Counted from the stretch's first letter, positions 25,672 to 36,922 are shown. The stretch: DNA of 64,000 nt from Epiperipatus broadwayi (GCA_028023455.1 JAQFVV010006203.1:6724821-6788820); one strand, 5' to 3'. Translations and numbers: made by a program. Notes: generated by a model not told the origin, from the sequence alone.

Positions 25672-25956
25672 GGATCCTGTGATGAATATAGAAATAGAAT
25701 GAAGAGTATTAAGAGGAGATGGGATAGTATTTTGCTTGAGAAACAGAAGTAAAGAAACTGGATACAACCTTTCAGTATGATAAAATTGGTTGGAAATAAA
25801 GTCTATCACGTTTATAATGATTGGTACTATAAAGAAACTCATATGCATGATAAAGTATTTAGGGATCGCTCGAGGACCAGAATCAATGTTCTCGGGTAAA
25901 GATTTCAGCTTAAGCATTATATCAGACTTTGTGATACCACGCCCCCAATGACTCAC
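25672..25956 (-). pseudogene. N-terminal fragment of LINE reverse transcriptase
   Basis: The frame reads LKSLPENIDSGPRAIPKYF, matching the SPGPDGIPxxFLK-like block at the start of LINE RT domains. A few residues on, it reads FYHTERLYPVSLL and NTIPSPLNTLHSISI, where the NYRPISLL region is expected. The sequence then ends, with no (Y/F)xDD motif. Assignment is by position after the endonuclease and by these partial motifs. Confidence 0.6.
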
Positions 25957-26280
25957 TGAAAACAGAAATAAGTAATTCTGGGCAGTTGATATTTTGCAAC
26001 TTAGATTTAAAGTAGTAGAAAATAGCAGATAACATTTTAAGATCTGTGCTGAGATGAATGTCTACTACAATTGAAAATAGGACCGATTTTTTATTTTTAT
26101 AAGATAAAGCCAGCAGATGTTGCCTCAGGTTGAGTCAAAAAGATTTTAACCTTTTTAATAGAAAGATATTCATATAGATTGGGTATGTTTTATTGGTGCT
26201 TAAGAGGCATAATTGAAGGAATAGAAGCAGGTTCACAGGAAGTGGCTTTCAACTTGCAATTAATAGCGCCAAGTCCTTAA

Positions 26281-27261
26281 TTAAAGCTGTGGGCGATTTG
26301 TTTTTGACTGATTGGATAATATTGATAAACAAAAACCAACGGTAGGTGGTTGAGAAAGAATCTCTATCTTCTTAAAATAAATGTAAATTTCTGAGATTAC
26401 TGCCTCTGGAGATGTAACTCTCAGTAATGCTCTTATTGTATTGTTGTAGCTAGGAACAGGTTGTGTATGAAAATCAATATCTACTTGTACAGATAGTATC
26501 AAGTGATCTGAAAAAATACTGGTTTCAAAGTATTAGCTATGAGATGCAGATTAAATGAATAAAATAAAAGATCAATGAGAGTTGAATATTTCAAAGTATA
26601 AAAGAAGGCATTACTGGGGAAGAAGCCTTCACCACTCATCAATTTACAATTAATAAAGTGTAGATATTTGGTCACAAATTCAGTATAAGGCATATTAAAG
26701 TCACCAAACAGAAGAGTAGGAAAAGAATTGGATGAAAGATTAAGGTTAATTTGGCATATTAATTGATGAATGAGAGTTGGTCTGTTATATAAATAAAGAT
26801 AAATTATATTAATTGTGAAAGCAGCATGGTGAAAGGTAATGATAATCATGTTTTGATCATATGGATTATTAAAGGATTCAAGTGGTGCCCTATTATGAAT
26901 TAAAACATGCATGGTCTGTTATATAAATAAAGATAAATTATATTAATTGTGAAAGCAGCATGGTGAAAGGTAATGATAATCATGTTTTGATCATATGGAT
27001 TATTAAAGGATTCAAGTGGTGCCCTATTATGAATTAAAATGGCTACTCCATAGGTGGAGTATTTGAATGGTGGAGTATTTGAATTAGAAAATTGTAAAAG
27101 CTCAAATTTTTCCAGATGTGTAATAAGATTGATGTCTGACCGTGCATGAAGTTTAGTTTCAGAGAAGAAAGTAATATGAGGCAAAAATTGAGAGATCCAT
27201 CAAACAGCCTTTTGAGAGAGTTCATATCCCTCACACTAATACCTGAAATATTCAGATGCAT
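26281..27261 (-). pseudogene. LINE APE-type endonuclease (ORF2 N-terminus), frameshifted
   Basis: From 27184 downward: a FFSETKLHA block (the conserved Glu of the E-T-K/W motif), then YGVAILIHNRAP, then LLFGDFNMP with the catalytic GDFN at 26705-26694. These are the early catalytic motifs of the exonuclease-endonuclease-phosphatase fold that nicks target DNA for reverse transcription. A 134-bp internal duplication (26779-27039) repeats the VAILIHN...YLYNRP part and breaks the frame. The closing SDH motif is not clear (an SDHLIL stretch at about 26509-26492 is a candidate). Inactive. Confidence 0.75.
26779..27039. repeat. 134-bp tandem duplication inside the LINE endonuclease
   Basis: The segment beginning GGTCTGTTATATAAATAAAG at 26779 recurs at 26913 and is essentially identical for about 127 bases. 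The near-perfect identity, compared with the decay of the element, means a recent duplication or an assembly artefact. Confidence 0.9.
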
Positions 27262-27467
27262 TGACCATATAATTTAATAGTCAAAGGGATAAGCAATTAA
27301 TTACACTTCCTAATCAAATCTTGGCGGAATAGGCACAAGCATCCAGTGAGCATGTAGGAATAAAACCTAAGAACAGGAGCCTAATATATTAACAATATAA
27401 TACTTCTCAAAAACAAGCCTAATATATGAGGAGAGATACATAACTAAAACATTTATAATAAGACATC

Positions 27468-29333
27468 TTAATAGATAACAAAAAAGCAACAATAAATATT
27501 TAATAAATGAAAATCATGACTGGCAGACACGTTCTTGTCATTTTCAGCTACATCCAGATTAGAGGAGTCACTAGAGATCTTCCACATCTGGGTTGCATGC
27601 TTACTATTATCTACTCTACTAAAGAAAACCTCATTTTTTGACAGGGATGCAATTGTTGCCAATGCTTGTCTAGTTCAATGAATATCTGTAGGCATGCTTG
27701 TTTTCACTGGATGCTCAGCTTCTGCCAATATTTTTCTTTTTTTAAGCACACCCGAAGGAGAGAGTTCATAGAACTCAATTTTACTAGGTTTATCAACTTT
27801 CAACACAGAAGTGACTTCAGCTTCAGAAACACAGATATCCTTTATGGTCATTTTTATCTTCTTTGATTTCCTCCTCGACTTTTGAACAGTTATAAATTTG
27901 TCATAAGATGAGACATCATTCTCCATGGAAGATGCCTGGACCATTACAGCTTCAATTTCAATCTCAGTGGACATGGATTCTTGTATTAAAACAACCAGCA
28001 ATAGTTTGGGAAGATGTAAGAATTATCAGCATTAGGACTAGGCAATAGTTTATTAATAGGCAGTTGCAAATCTTTTGTACACCGATGAATTTTCAACATT
28101 TTTATTCCACACTGTAAACAAATCTTGTTGGCCAGTCTTTAACAATGTGGGTTCTTGCTTTGCAGAACAAACACTGAGGAGATATTCCTAAAGGTTATTA
28201 TTAATGGTGAAGAATCAGTGGCACGCAGTGTAGGAATGTCAATTGGTGAAATGCCTTTCTTTGATGTAATGTTGAATGTTGCTGTGTTGGTAAATGCTGG
28301 AACACTATAGCCCTTTTTTATAGTAAGTATTTGAAATTTGAAGTGGTCTTAAATTTGTTAAGGAGAAGCTGAAGATCTGTATTAATGAATTCAACCTAGC
28401 AGTTTTTAAAATGACCAGCAGCAAAGTGGGGCCTTTCCATATCGGTGTAACATAACAATTTGTTATTTAAAGAAAATATGTTTTTTTTTTTTTTTAAAAA
28501 AAAAACCCTTTGAACAGCATTATGGAATTCCATGCAGATGTTTTTGTTGTTTGGATGCAGTAAACCTTTGTAAATAATGTTCCATAACTTTTTCCACAAG
28601 CATTGCATAAAATTCCTCCAATAGAAATTTGAAAAGCTCACTATCTGCATTTGTAACTATCATAATTAGCACCTTAGCATTATGAAACTTTTTAAAAGAT
28701 TTTTGCAAAGTTTGCGCCAAAGTTAAATATTTTTATTTTTATTTATGAATATTCTTGATATAATTGCTGATCAATAGATATAGAGCTCGAGTTGGATTCA
28801 TTCATTGGTTCATTTATGTTTAAATCATCATTCAGTAAGTTAAACACATCATTTTCATCAATACGTGATCCTTCAATGTTTACTTGAGGCCCCAAGTCAT
28901 TATTTTGCAATACATTGGCATAACTTTTTTTTTCCCTTTTCATTTTGAATTCTTGTATAGGAATTACCATTTGACAAGTCAGTTCCACTATTTTCTGAAT
29001 TATTCAACATATTATTATTATTACCAACAAATTTGCAAAAACTGGGATCCAAATTAGAAAAAATATTTAAATTAATTTCACTAGCATTATTAACGTTCAA
29101 GATTGGAAAGTCTTTTGCATTATTAATATCACTTGCAAAGGCATTAGAAAATAAGTTTCTTTTATCAATATATGATGATTTTTCCTTGTTAGCTGAAAGT
29201 TTGGAATAAGTTATTAGATTCTGCATTTGATTGAGAATAATCCATATGATGCAATGGTAAAGCAGGTATTTCACTTTCATTTGAAAATGTAGAATCTTCC
29301 ATAATGGCAGATTTGTTAGAGCTACAAGCAGTC
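27468..29333 (-). pseudogene. LINE ORF1 (gag-like), broken into several frames
   Basis: Pieces in order: MTACSSNKSAIMED at 29333, an Asn/Ser-rich acidic stretch (29200-28940), a KSYANVLQ box typical of LINE ORF1 at about 28925, a helical block with FKKFHNAKVLIMIV (28720-28530), a GISPIDIP block and a degraded zinc knuckle CLFCKARTHIVKDW (about 28170-28130), and a basic tail (KSRRKSKKIKM, about 27870). The knuckle region aligns in order with the better-preserved ORF1 at 58 kb (GINPTDIP then CYRCGDRTHLIKSC), showing the two are relatives. Stops and frameshifts are numerous. Its role would be RNA binding in the retrotransposition particle. Confidence 0.65.
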
Positions 29334-29809
29334 ATTACAAAGAAGAACAATAACTTTTTAGATATTTGTTTGTTTGTCTCACTGCAGAGCCTATTTAAAA
29401 GAGAGGAGTTCACTGTCCAAACTGGAATTGGCCAGACAGTCAAACTTCAATCTCCTCTGAGAAAAGAACACTTTAATTAAGATAGAGCCCAAAATATTGG
29501 CAAATTCTATTTTAAAAAGTGTCACTAACCCAATATCAACTAAAAATCTGTTATTTATTTATAGATTGCTTTTGATTCAATTCCATACAATTTTAGATTT
29601 TCATTTTTTTTGTATAGTGTCTATTTTTATAGTTGGGTTGTTTATATATGTTCTCTTCGATATTGATACGAGTCAGGGAGGAGGTACTTACACTTCATTG
29701 TAAGTTTATTAATTCTTTAAATACTGTGTCAATGTCACATAACAATACTGGGATAACTATTTGATAAATTTAAGGTTCTTTTTATTTTAAAAAGTGATTT
29801 CTTGTAGTA
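29334..29809. other. A+T-rich spacer between the LINE and the PLE end
   Basis: May hold the 5' leader of the LINE just upstream of its ORF1. The short plus frame 29497-29703 is hydrophobic but unsupported. No other feature seen. Confidence 0.4.
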
Positions 29810-29894
29810 GTATATAATCCAATTTATCCAAAACACTTTGAACATTTTTTAGCAAAAACCTTTTATTTCACACACATATATATACACACACACC

Positions 29895-29932
29895 TACTTT
29901 TCGACTGTCCTGCAGTCTTCTTCAGGTCTATG
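29895..29932 (-). ncRNA. Hammerhead-like core in the PLE terminal repeat
   Basis: On the minus strand: CTGAAGA (29925-29919, fitting CUGANGA), helix II GACTG/CAGTC with a 5-base loop, then GAAA (29902-29899). PLE terminal repeats are known to carry minimal hammerheads with this spelling. Helices I and III are not convincing here, so this is probably a degraded copy. Confidence 0.45.
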
Positions 29933-30789
29933 ATATAATGAACAAAATAAAATACATAACTATATAAATAATATCATAAAAATATAAACAATAAAAAACT
30001 AAAAACAACATAAAATATATAACAAAACCTAATAAAACTGAAATAAATATAATTAACCCCAAATAAAATAATCCAGTTAATATAAAATAAAATATAAATA
30101 TAAAATATACATGTGTATTCCTAACTAGATACATATATATTCAAGAACAACTATTAATCTAAATGCATTATTCATTTTTATTTTTAATAATCTCCTAATT
30201 ATTTCTATTCCTTATAAAACTTAAACTTTATTTTTATCAGCTCTACCTCAATAAAATATTTAGTAATTTTATATTCATATAATTGTCATTTCAACAGTAA
30301 TTCATTTATTAATATCCTTTTTTAATTTTTAAATCATATATCTATTATTTCCTTACTCTTTCTTCTATTAAAATTAATATTTTATATTTATTATTTTTTT
30401 AATATCTGAAACTTATAAATATTATAATCTTAACAACTTACCCAGTTTACATTATAATCTTAAAAAAAAAAAAAGTTTTTCTTTTTTAAAAAAAATCTTG
30501 TACTCTAGCTCCTTCTATTACATATTATTTAAACTAAACATCTATAATCATTACAACTCTTTATTTATATATTTTTTATTTACACTGTAACTTTTATTAT
30601 TACAGTATATAATTCTCTTATAAACTTATATTCTTTATATGTAAATATTATGCAAAATTTTTCTTAATATTTAAACATACTCATGTTTATATTTCTATAT
30701 AACTTAATCACTTTTTTACAACCCATAATTCATTTATAAATATTTTTTTCTATATATTTATCTCCACATATCCCATTTAAGAACTATAT

Positions 30790-31083
30790 CTATACCAATC
30801 TCATCCTAATCCCAGAATCCCTATTAAATTTTCGTTTTATCTTTCTTATTAGTATTGCTTCTTTTATTTTCCTTTCTTTCATATTGTCTGTATGTAACAT
30901 AATTTTTACTGAACTTTGTGTAAATTTGTGTCCTGTTTCCTTCATATGACAGTCAAAATGTAGGTGTATTTGTACATATGTACAATAAAAGGTTTTTGCT
31001 AAAAAGTGTTCAAAGTGGTTTGGATTAGTTGGATTTATATAAGATATTACAGCAAAAATAAATGAAAGGGTGAATATTGACAA
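30790..31083 (-). pseudogene. PLE GIY-YIG endonuclease C-terminal fragment
   Basis: About 70 of the 97 residues fit the C-terminal end of PLE endonucleases: a His-containing HMKETGHKF segment, a KERKIKEAILI helix with the conserved Glu, and the terminal FNRDSGI box. The GIY-YIG strands themselves are missing. The first 25 residues come from the repeat region rather than the enzyme. Confidence 0.7.
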
Positions 31084-31261
31084 ATTAATTTATAAATTAG
31101 ATGTGTAGTTTAAAACTTTATTGTTTTTGATTGACAGATTTATTTTAACTTTGTAGTTTTATTGGTCTTTTCAGTTTATTTGATTTTGAACAAACATGGA
31201 ATAGGGGAGGGAGAGAAAAAATGCAACCATGTATAAGCTTGTTATTAACTTATAAATTGTT

Positions 31262-31345
31262 GTCAAGCGTTGGTGGCCTAGTGGTTAGCCTCCCAAGCAG
31301 CTGGCATTCACTTCCCGGTCCACGCATTTGACACATGGAAAAAAA
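31262..31345 (+). mobile_element. Divergent tRNA-derived SINE
   Basis: Starts GCGTTGGTGGCCTAGTGGTTAG (A-box), ends GCATTTGACACATGG plus an A-rich CAACAACTT tail like the 5.1-kb copy. The B-box region is damaged (TTCCCGGTCC). A relative of the 32.9-kb SINE, shortened in the variable region. Confidence 0.65.
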
Positions 31346-31555
31346 AACAACAACTTATAAATTATTTTTATTAATTAAATGTGTAATTTTAAATCTCTTA
31401 AAAATTACTTATAATTGACAGGTTTGTTTGGAATTTTTACTTAATATTTATTTGTCTTTGAAATTTTTAATATTATTTGAATTTGAAAAAAATGATAAAA
31501 AAATAGTCAATTGTAAAATTGTTGTCGGGTTTCTAAAAAAACAATACGAAAGACA

Positions 31556-32735
31556 AATAAAGATCAGCTGCAAATCCATATTTTTTTTTTATATTCAATA
31601 TAAATTACAATAAAATAATCAAAATAAAAATAACCGGCTTTGTAACAACAAACACAAAGGTTAAAGCTGTGAAAATGGTTTATTTTGATTACCACCGATC
31701 TATAAACTGAATGCACATCCCGAATGAAGAAAGGTTAGAAAGGGGTCTGGTTCATTGCTGGTTTTTTGCTGAGACATTTTTCAGAATATGTGATCCTGAT
31801 AAGACTGCAATAGTTCAGGGGTGTTTTCATTTTCTTGAGAACCTTATTTGGCACAAGATGATTTGCCTTGGTATCATTAAGAATATCATTGTGATATAAA
31901 AACTCCAGTGCACTTTCTTACTGGCAATTACTTTTACATAGAAATCTTTGAAAAACATATTTCTTTTAAAGAACAATATACAAGTCAGCAACTTCGACAA
32001 CCTTCTTAAAATCCAAATGGTTAGTACTCACAGATCATGAGATCTGAGTTAACTACACCAAAATAAAGATCAGCTGCAAATCCATATTTTTTTTATATTC
32101 AATATAAATTACAATAAAATAATCAAAATAAAAATGAACTGGCTTTGTAACAACAAACACAAAGGTTAAAGCTGTGAAAATGATTTATTTTGATTACCAC
32201 CGACCTATAAACTGAATGCACATCCGAATGATGAAAGGTTAGAAAGGGGTCTGGTTCATTGCTGGTTTTTTGCTGAGACATTTTTCAGCATATGTAATCC
32301 CGATAATACTGCAATAGTTCAGGGGTGTTTTCATTTTCTTGAGAACCTTATTTGGCACAAGATGATTTGCCTTGGTATCATTAAGAATATCATTGTGATA
32401 TAAAAACTCCAGTGCACTTTCTTTACTGGCAATTACTTTTCCATAGAAATCTTTGAAAAACATATTTCTTTTAAAGAACAATATACAAGTCAGCAACTTT
32501 GACAACCTTCTTAAAATCCAAATAGTTAATACTCACAGATCATGAGATCTGAGTTAACTACTCCAAGTTTATTTTGACATTTCTTTTTTAAAAACTAAAA
32601 ACACTATCAATGAACTTCGACAACCTTCTTAAAATCCAAATGGTTAGTACTCACAGATCATGAGATCTGAGTTAACTACACCAAGTTTATTTTGACATTT
32701 CTTTTTTAAAGGCTAAAAACACTATCAATGAACAA
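31556..32735. repeat. Tandem duplication of about 507 bp plus a 117-bp partial repeat
   Basis: The segment beginning AGATCAGCTGCAAATCC occurs at 31561 and 32068 and is nearly identical over about 490 bases. Its last part (CTTCTTAAAATCCAAATGG to the TTTATTTTGACATTTC block) is repeated once more at about 32620-32730. The duplicated unit carries a fragment of an IS1595-like transposase on the minus strand. Confidence 0.85.
32239..32505 (-). pseudogene. Probable IS1595 (ISXO2-like) transposase N-terminal fragment
   Basis: The frame reads MFFKDFYGKVIASKESALEF then LYHNDILNDTK, which resembles the N-terminal helix-rich segment of animal ISXO2-like proteins (FYxxVxxxESALxFLxxHGLL pattern). The zinc-ribbon cysteines that should follow are not in frame; a Lys-rich stretch and a lone YAEKCLSKK are all that remain. 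A second, frameshifted copy is in the first tandem unit (about 31711-31990). It may belong to the same family as the element at 183-1540. Tentative: family by remembered pattern only. Confidence 0.4.
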
Positions 32736-32898
32736 CTCTAGTTGTAATTGTACATTCCTTTATAATAATAATAAAAAACATTCTAACAATATAAATGAAG
32801 AACAAAACGTTTATTTTTGGATAAATATCTAAATAGTAAAAACGTATTTATTTATTGTAACTTATATAAATGTCTCATTTTTATATATATATTTTAAA

Positions 32899-32996
32899 GT
32901 GTCATAGCATTGGCCGGAACGCGAACCCGCAACCCGGGCAACTGCCTGCAAGTGCAAGGCAGTCGCGCTGACCTCTCGACCACCAATGCAAGACTT
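32899..32996 (-). mobile_element. tRNA-derived SINE, well-preserved head
   Basis: On the minus strand it starts TTGCATTGGTGGTCGAGAGG, has a strong CTGCC...GGCAG arm and GCGGGTTCGCGTTCC (B-box), and ends GGCCAATGCTATGACAC. It is the most tRNA-like member of the family at 5.1 and 36.8 kb. Extra loop bases and the SINE-type tail distinguish it from a working tRNA. Confidence 0.75.
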
Positions 32997-33175
32997 TTAT
33001 ATTTTATTTTCTATTGTATTTTTTAAATATTGAAGTATATATATTTTATGTATTTAAAAAGTTTGCTGAATCTTAAATTTCTCAATTAATTATCAGTATT
33101 GTTTCTTGATATAAACATAGTATTTAAAAGACTCAAATAAACAAAAATGGACTGTAGGTACCTGACTATTGGTAC

Positions 33176-33240
33176 ATTCTCTTCTGTATTTATTTTGCTT
33201 TTCTATTGGTAGCTTCTCTTCTGTATTTATTTTGCCTTTT
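33176..33240. repeat. Short tandem duplication upstream of the host exon
   Basis: The words TCTCTTCTGTATTTATTTTGC occur twice, about 35 bases apart. Lies in the intron upstream of the 33.45-kb exon. Confidence 0.7.
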
Positions 33241-33451
33241 GTGCTAAAAAATATTTTTAAATATTCACATATATGCTATATATAGGTGTGTGTATAGAAT
33301 GTCATTAATTTGAGTATTTGAAAACTGCATTTATGATGAAATAATTCTTTATTAAGTACTTTGTTTAGATGTATTTACCTAAATTGATATTAAACATTTC
33401 TTAACATTTAATCTATTTGTGTAATTGAAATAATTCTTTTGTTTTTTATAG

Positions 33452-34549
33452 GTGGAACGAACAAAAGATAGTACTCAGTGGTTGACAGAATTAGGTGAAG
33501 ATGATTTCTTAAATTTATTAAAGGAAGCCTATCGGGGAAATGTCAAAGAAGCCAGTCCTGGTTATCGCAAAATTTTAAACGAAGTTGAACAGGATAACGT
33601 CAAAGAAAATTCTAGGGGTCGTGGTGCTAGTATGTTCTTATCTGGTCGGACTCATGATGCACGTAAAGCTGATGAAGTTGAAGGTTATGGGCCAGGTCGA
33701 AAATTGAGAGGGGGTAGCAAAGATAAAATATATGAACATTTACCTGTTTCAAAGCGTACAAGACGTGTTGAAAAATCCAATTCAGATGTTGGTGTTAATC
33801 AGAAATCAGATATAGTTAATATTAAAACTGTAAGAAATGTAAAAAGCACAGAAAATATAAATACTTATGAAGAAGATTCATATTCTTCAAAAGTACAAAA
33901 TAAACATCACAGAGAGAGGCTGTTTGACTTCACTAAAGGAGGAACTGCTCTTAAGTGTAAAAATAAAAATCGTAACCAAAATGCCAATTATTCTGTTACT
34001 CGATTGAGTTTAGAGGATGCCAATAAAATTGGTGATGTACCATCTTCAAAAAATATTAAAATCAATAGTCATGATACAGACATTTTAGATAAATCAATTC
34101 GGACAGGACATGGATCATTGAGGGATAAAATTTCAGGGGATTTTAAATTTACTAATGAGGATAAATCTTATTTAGATAATAAAAAAAACATTATATTTGA
34201 ATCTAAACATAAAAATGATTTATTACATAGTACTAAATTATGTCCAAAGTTTGATGATAGTAATTCTAAATCAAATTTAGGTGCAATTCAGAGGGACCGG
34301 TGCTATGCCAAAAATAATAAGGATGATAATAGTACATGGAATGACACTTCTTGTGTAGAATGTTCTTCAAAAATGTTACAGGATTCAGTTCAACAAAATA
34401 ATGATAAATCAATGAAGAAAAAAACTAGCTCAATTAAACTTCATGATAAAAAACAATGTGAATTTTCAGAAACACCTTCCAAAGTTACAAACAGTTGTGG
34501 TGGCCAGGGTATCACAGATGTGGATACAATAGTTACATTTCCTTTAAGG
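33452..34549 (+). CDS. Internal coding exon of an unrecognised host gene (366 codons)
   Basis: A pyrimidine-rich TTTGTTTTTTATAG acceptor ends at 33451 and a GTGAGT donor begins at 34550. The exon is exactly 366 codons, phase 0 at both ends, with no stop, far longer than chance in such A+T-rich DNA. The first codon is GTG (Val), so this is not a start. The first about 50 residues look structured and acidic (STQWLTELGEDDFLNLLKEAYR, partly helical). Then comes a long low-complexity Lys/Asn/Ser/Asp-rich part with basic clusters (KRTRRVEKS, KKKTSSIK) that should be disordered, with no signal peptide or membrane segment. It ends ...TIVTFPLR. A regulatory, cytoskeletal or nuclear adaptor is plausible, but I do not recognise the family. 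Neighbours are intron-borne mobile elements. Confidence 0.8.
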
Positions 34550-35954
34550 GTGAGTAATAATCATAAAACAGGTTGCATTTGATTTTATAGAAATAGTAAA
34601 TATTATATACATGTATCTTATGAATAATTTACTCAATTTGTATTTGTATTTAAACAGATCCTGACTTATGTAAGTCTGGACTTAGGAAAAACAGCTGACA
34701 AACAAAATTTACAGAAAATATGCTACAAAGTTAAATAATATTTCAATTTAACCACAACATAAGTAAATTATTAAAAAAAGGAGAAATATTTTCTTTTTCT
34801 CCAGTAGCAGAAACTAGCATTATTTCTTTATTATATTAATCAAATTTAATGATTAGAAGAAGAGAGAGGTGTTGATGTTGTTTTTTTTCATTATTAGTAG
34901 CAAAATAAACATATATTATAAAATTGCTAATTATAGGGCATCCATTATTCTAAATACTATTAGAAATATATTGTTTCATATATCATGTACTTTATAAAAA
35001 GATTTCCAATATAAATATGCTATATAAGTATCATTGTCAAAAGAAAACAAACTTTAATATATCATAACAATAAATGTTTATAAGCTTGTGAAAATGCAAT
35101 AATTGTTTCTTGTGGATTGCTGCATATAGTTTATGCAGATTAATTATGAATAAATTAATGAATTCTTAAAACAACAAATTTACATATGTATGCATTTACA
35201 TATGCTCACATATATCAATAAGTTGTCACATTAAATACATTTTTATAATTATTGATAATTGTTAATATGAAATTCTTACATAATGATAAAATCTTACTAG
35301 AATCTTGTTGAAATTTCAATTGTTAAATAATCATATTTTACAATAAAAGTTATTATTACCATTATATTGTTGTAATAAGGTCAATCATAGTAATTTATGA
35401 AGTAATGTATTTTTATTGTTCTAAATGATAGGTGTAACAAGGCACTCGATGATGAAAACTTATTTGCCATTTTTGTTATCTTTATATTTATTTTTGTTAT
35501 ATAAAAATATAGTGTAAGACAGCCTGAAAGACGGAGACTTCTACAACAGTATCTCATAGAAAGATGATCAGTGGTGGTGGGGGGGGGGGATTACAAGACT
35601 TGCCAACAACTGACTGTTTTTCCATTTTTTTTTCATTTTAAAAATAGCTAAATACAATTTATAGACCAATATTAGATAATTAGCTGGACTATGAGATAGC
35701 TATTCAAAAAATAAAATAAGTTCACATATCTGGAATCTGAACATTTTTTAAATTGTGATAGTTTGTATTCAAACTTTAAGACTGTGAATGTGGTAGGTTG
35801 ATGCATTAATTATTTAAGTGTATATAGCCTTTCTTTATAAATCAATATAGTATATAATGGAGCAAATATGTTTGTTATTTTTGTATTTTTGGATATTCAC
35901 TTTTTTATTAGGCAGTTCATTATAATATATGTATAATAATAAATGACTATAAAG
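34550..35954 (+). other. Downstream intron sequence
   Basis: Follows the GTGAGT donor. Contains a CCTGACTTATGTAAGTCTGG motif near 34665 that reads like the edge of an old DNA transposon, a dispersed repeat at 34921-34970 that recurs at 42978-43027, and an 11-G run near 35579. No exon seen. Confidence 0.5.
34921..34970 (+). repeat. Dispersed repeat shared with 42978-43027
   Basis: AAATTGCTAATTATAGGGC... through TAAATACTATTA matches 42978-43027 at roughly 45 of 50 bases. Identity of the parent element unknown. Confidence 0.65.
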
Positions 35955-36245
35955 TACCATTTATGGAGAGATGCATGTTGGGAGTAACAAAAAGAGATTG
36001 AAAACGCAATATATGGGGAAGAGAACAAACAGGTGTTACTGATCTCATTGAAAAAATTAAAAGACTGAAGGGCCGGACATATTGCTAGAAGAGATGATAA
36101 TAAATGGACAATTGCAATCTTAAATGGGATTCCAAGAGATTGTAAAAGACCCAGAAAGAGACCACATGTGAGATGAATGGATGAAATAAAGTGTGTAGGG
36201 GTGATGTGGAGAAGCCTTCATCCTGTAGTGGATTGATAGTGGTTG
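35955..36245 (+). pseudogene. 3' terminal fragment of an RTE-like LINE
   Basis: In order and across frames: MERCMLGVTKRD-like start, VTDLIEKIKRLK, GHIARRDD, TIAILNGIPRDCKRPRKR and PHVR-MDEIK, the well-known C-terminal tail of the arthropod-type endonuclease-reverse transcriptases. It matches the tail of the 37.2-38.7 kb element at most positions. A few single-base losses shift the frame. Typical 5'-truncated insertion in an intron. Confidence 0.8.
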
Positions 36246-36807
36246 TTGATGATGATGATTTTGCAGTAGGAGCAGCTCACATTAACACATTAGTCTGACA
36301 TTTTAACCACTAAAAAAGAAATTGTTGAGGAAGATATTAGGCTTCCATAACAACGAATCATTAATTATCTAATAACCTCACTTCTCATTCTATAAACATA
36401 TTCTTATAACTTATAATGCATAAAAATAACAAGAATCATGCTAATAACATAATGCAACACATGTTATAATGTAATGTAGAAGTAATAAACCCTAATGAGA
36501 AATCTGAATTCAATGTCAAATGGTTATTTTTTATATTGGTTACAGTAATTTGATTAATAGACGTTAAAATTGGTGGTTGCTATTATTGAGTGATAATCAA
36601 TTCATTATCATTTTTTGTTTAAACATTACAAGTTTTACATTCAAATATCAGCCTTGTATGTTTATTTATATGTAGAAATGATTTATTATTGTTTTGTGAT
36701 CTATTTGAGTGAAAATAAAGATCATAAGTATGACTGTAGACAACCAAATAGATTTTGTAGAAGTATACCTAAGTTTGTTTTCCAGTATTAATTACTGCTA
36801 AAAAAAT

Positions 36808-36922
36808 AGTTGTTAGCCAAGAGGTCATCGCATCTGCCTTGCAAGCAAGTAGTTGGTTGCAGACGGTTGTAGGTTTGCGTCCCGGCCGATGCTATGACAT
36901 ATGAGAAAAAAAAAAAAAAAAA
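36808..36922 (+). mobile_element. tRNA-derived SINE
   Basis: Same family as 5129-5249: TTGTTAGCCAAGAGGTC (A-box), CTTGCAAGCAAGTAGTTGG, GTAGGTTTGCGTCCCGG (B-box), CGATGCTATGACATATG, then an A run of 18. About 85-90 percent alike by eye. Confidence 0.85.

Larger units (their letters stand above)
25672..29333 (-). mobile_element. Decayed non-LTR retrotransposon (LINE), truncated inside its reverse transcriptase
   Basis: Reading the minus strand from 29333 downward gives a gag-like ORF1, then an APE-type endonuclease, then the first part of a reverse transcriptase that stops at a G run (about 25664-25672). The order ORF1, endonuclease, RT is that of LINEs with an APE nuclease. LINEs usually lose their 5' end, so loss of the 3' half (palm with the catalytic DD, and the 3' UTR) points to a later deletion or rearrangement. 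Its ORF1 resembles that at 57590-59828. Multiple stops and frameshifts make it inactive. I do not assign a clade. Confidence 0.8.
29810..31083 (-). mobile_element. Penelope-like element 3' part with GIY-YIG endonuclease tail
   Basis: The minus frame from 31083 ends HMKETGHKFTQSSVKIM... then KERKIKEAILIRKIK and FNRDSGI, the characteristic C-terminal half of the GIY-YIG endonuclease of Penelope-like elements. A 55-base segment at 30980-31040 (AATAAAAGGTTTTTGCTAAA) is present in inverted form at 29812-29872, so the fragment is bounded by inverted copies of one segment, as is common for PLE long repeats. A hammerhead-like core sits at 29899-29925. The 29930-30780 interior is A+T-rich without coding content. 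The catalytic RT part is absent. Confidence 0.75.
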
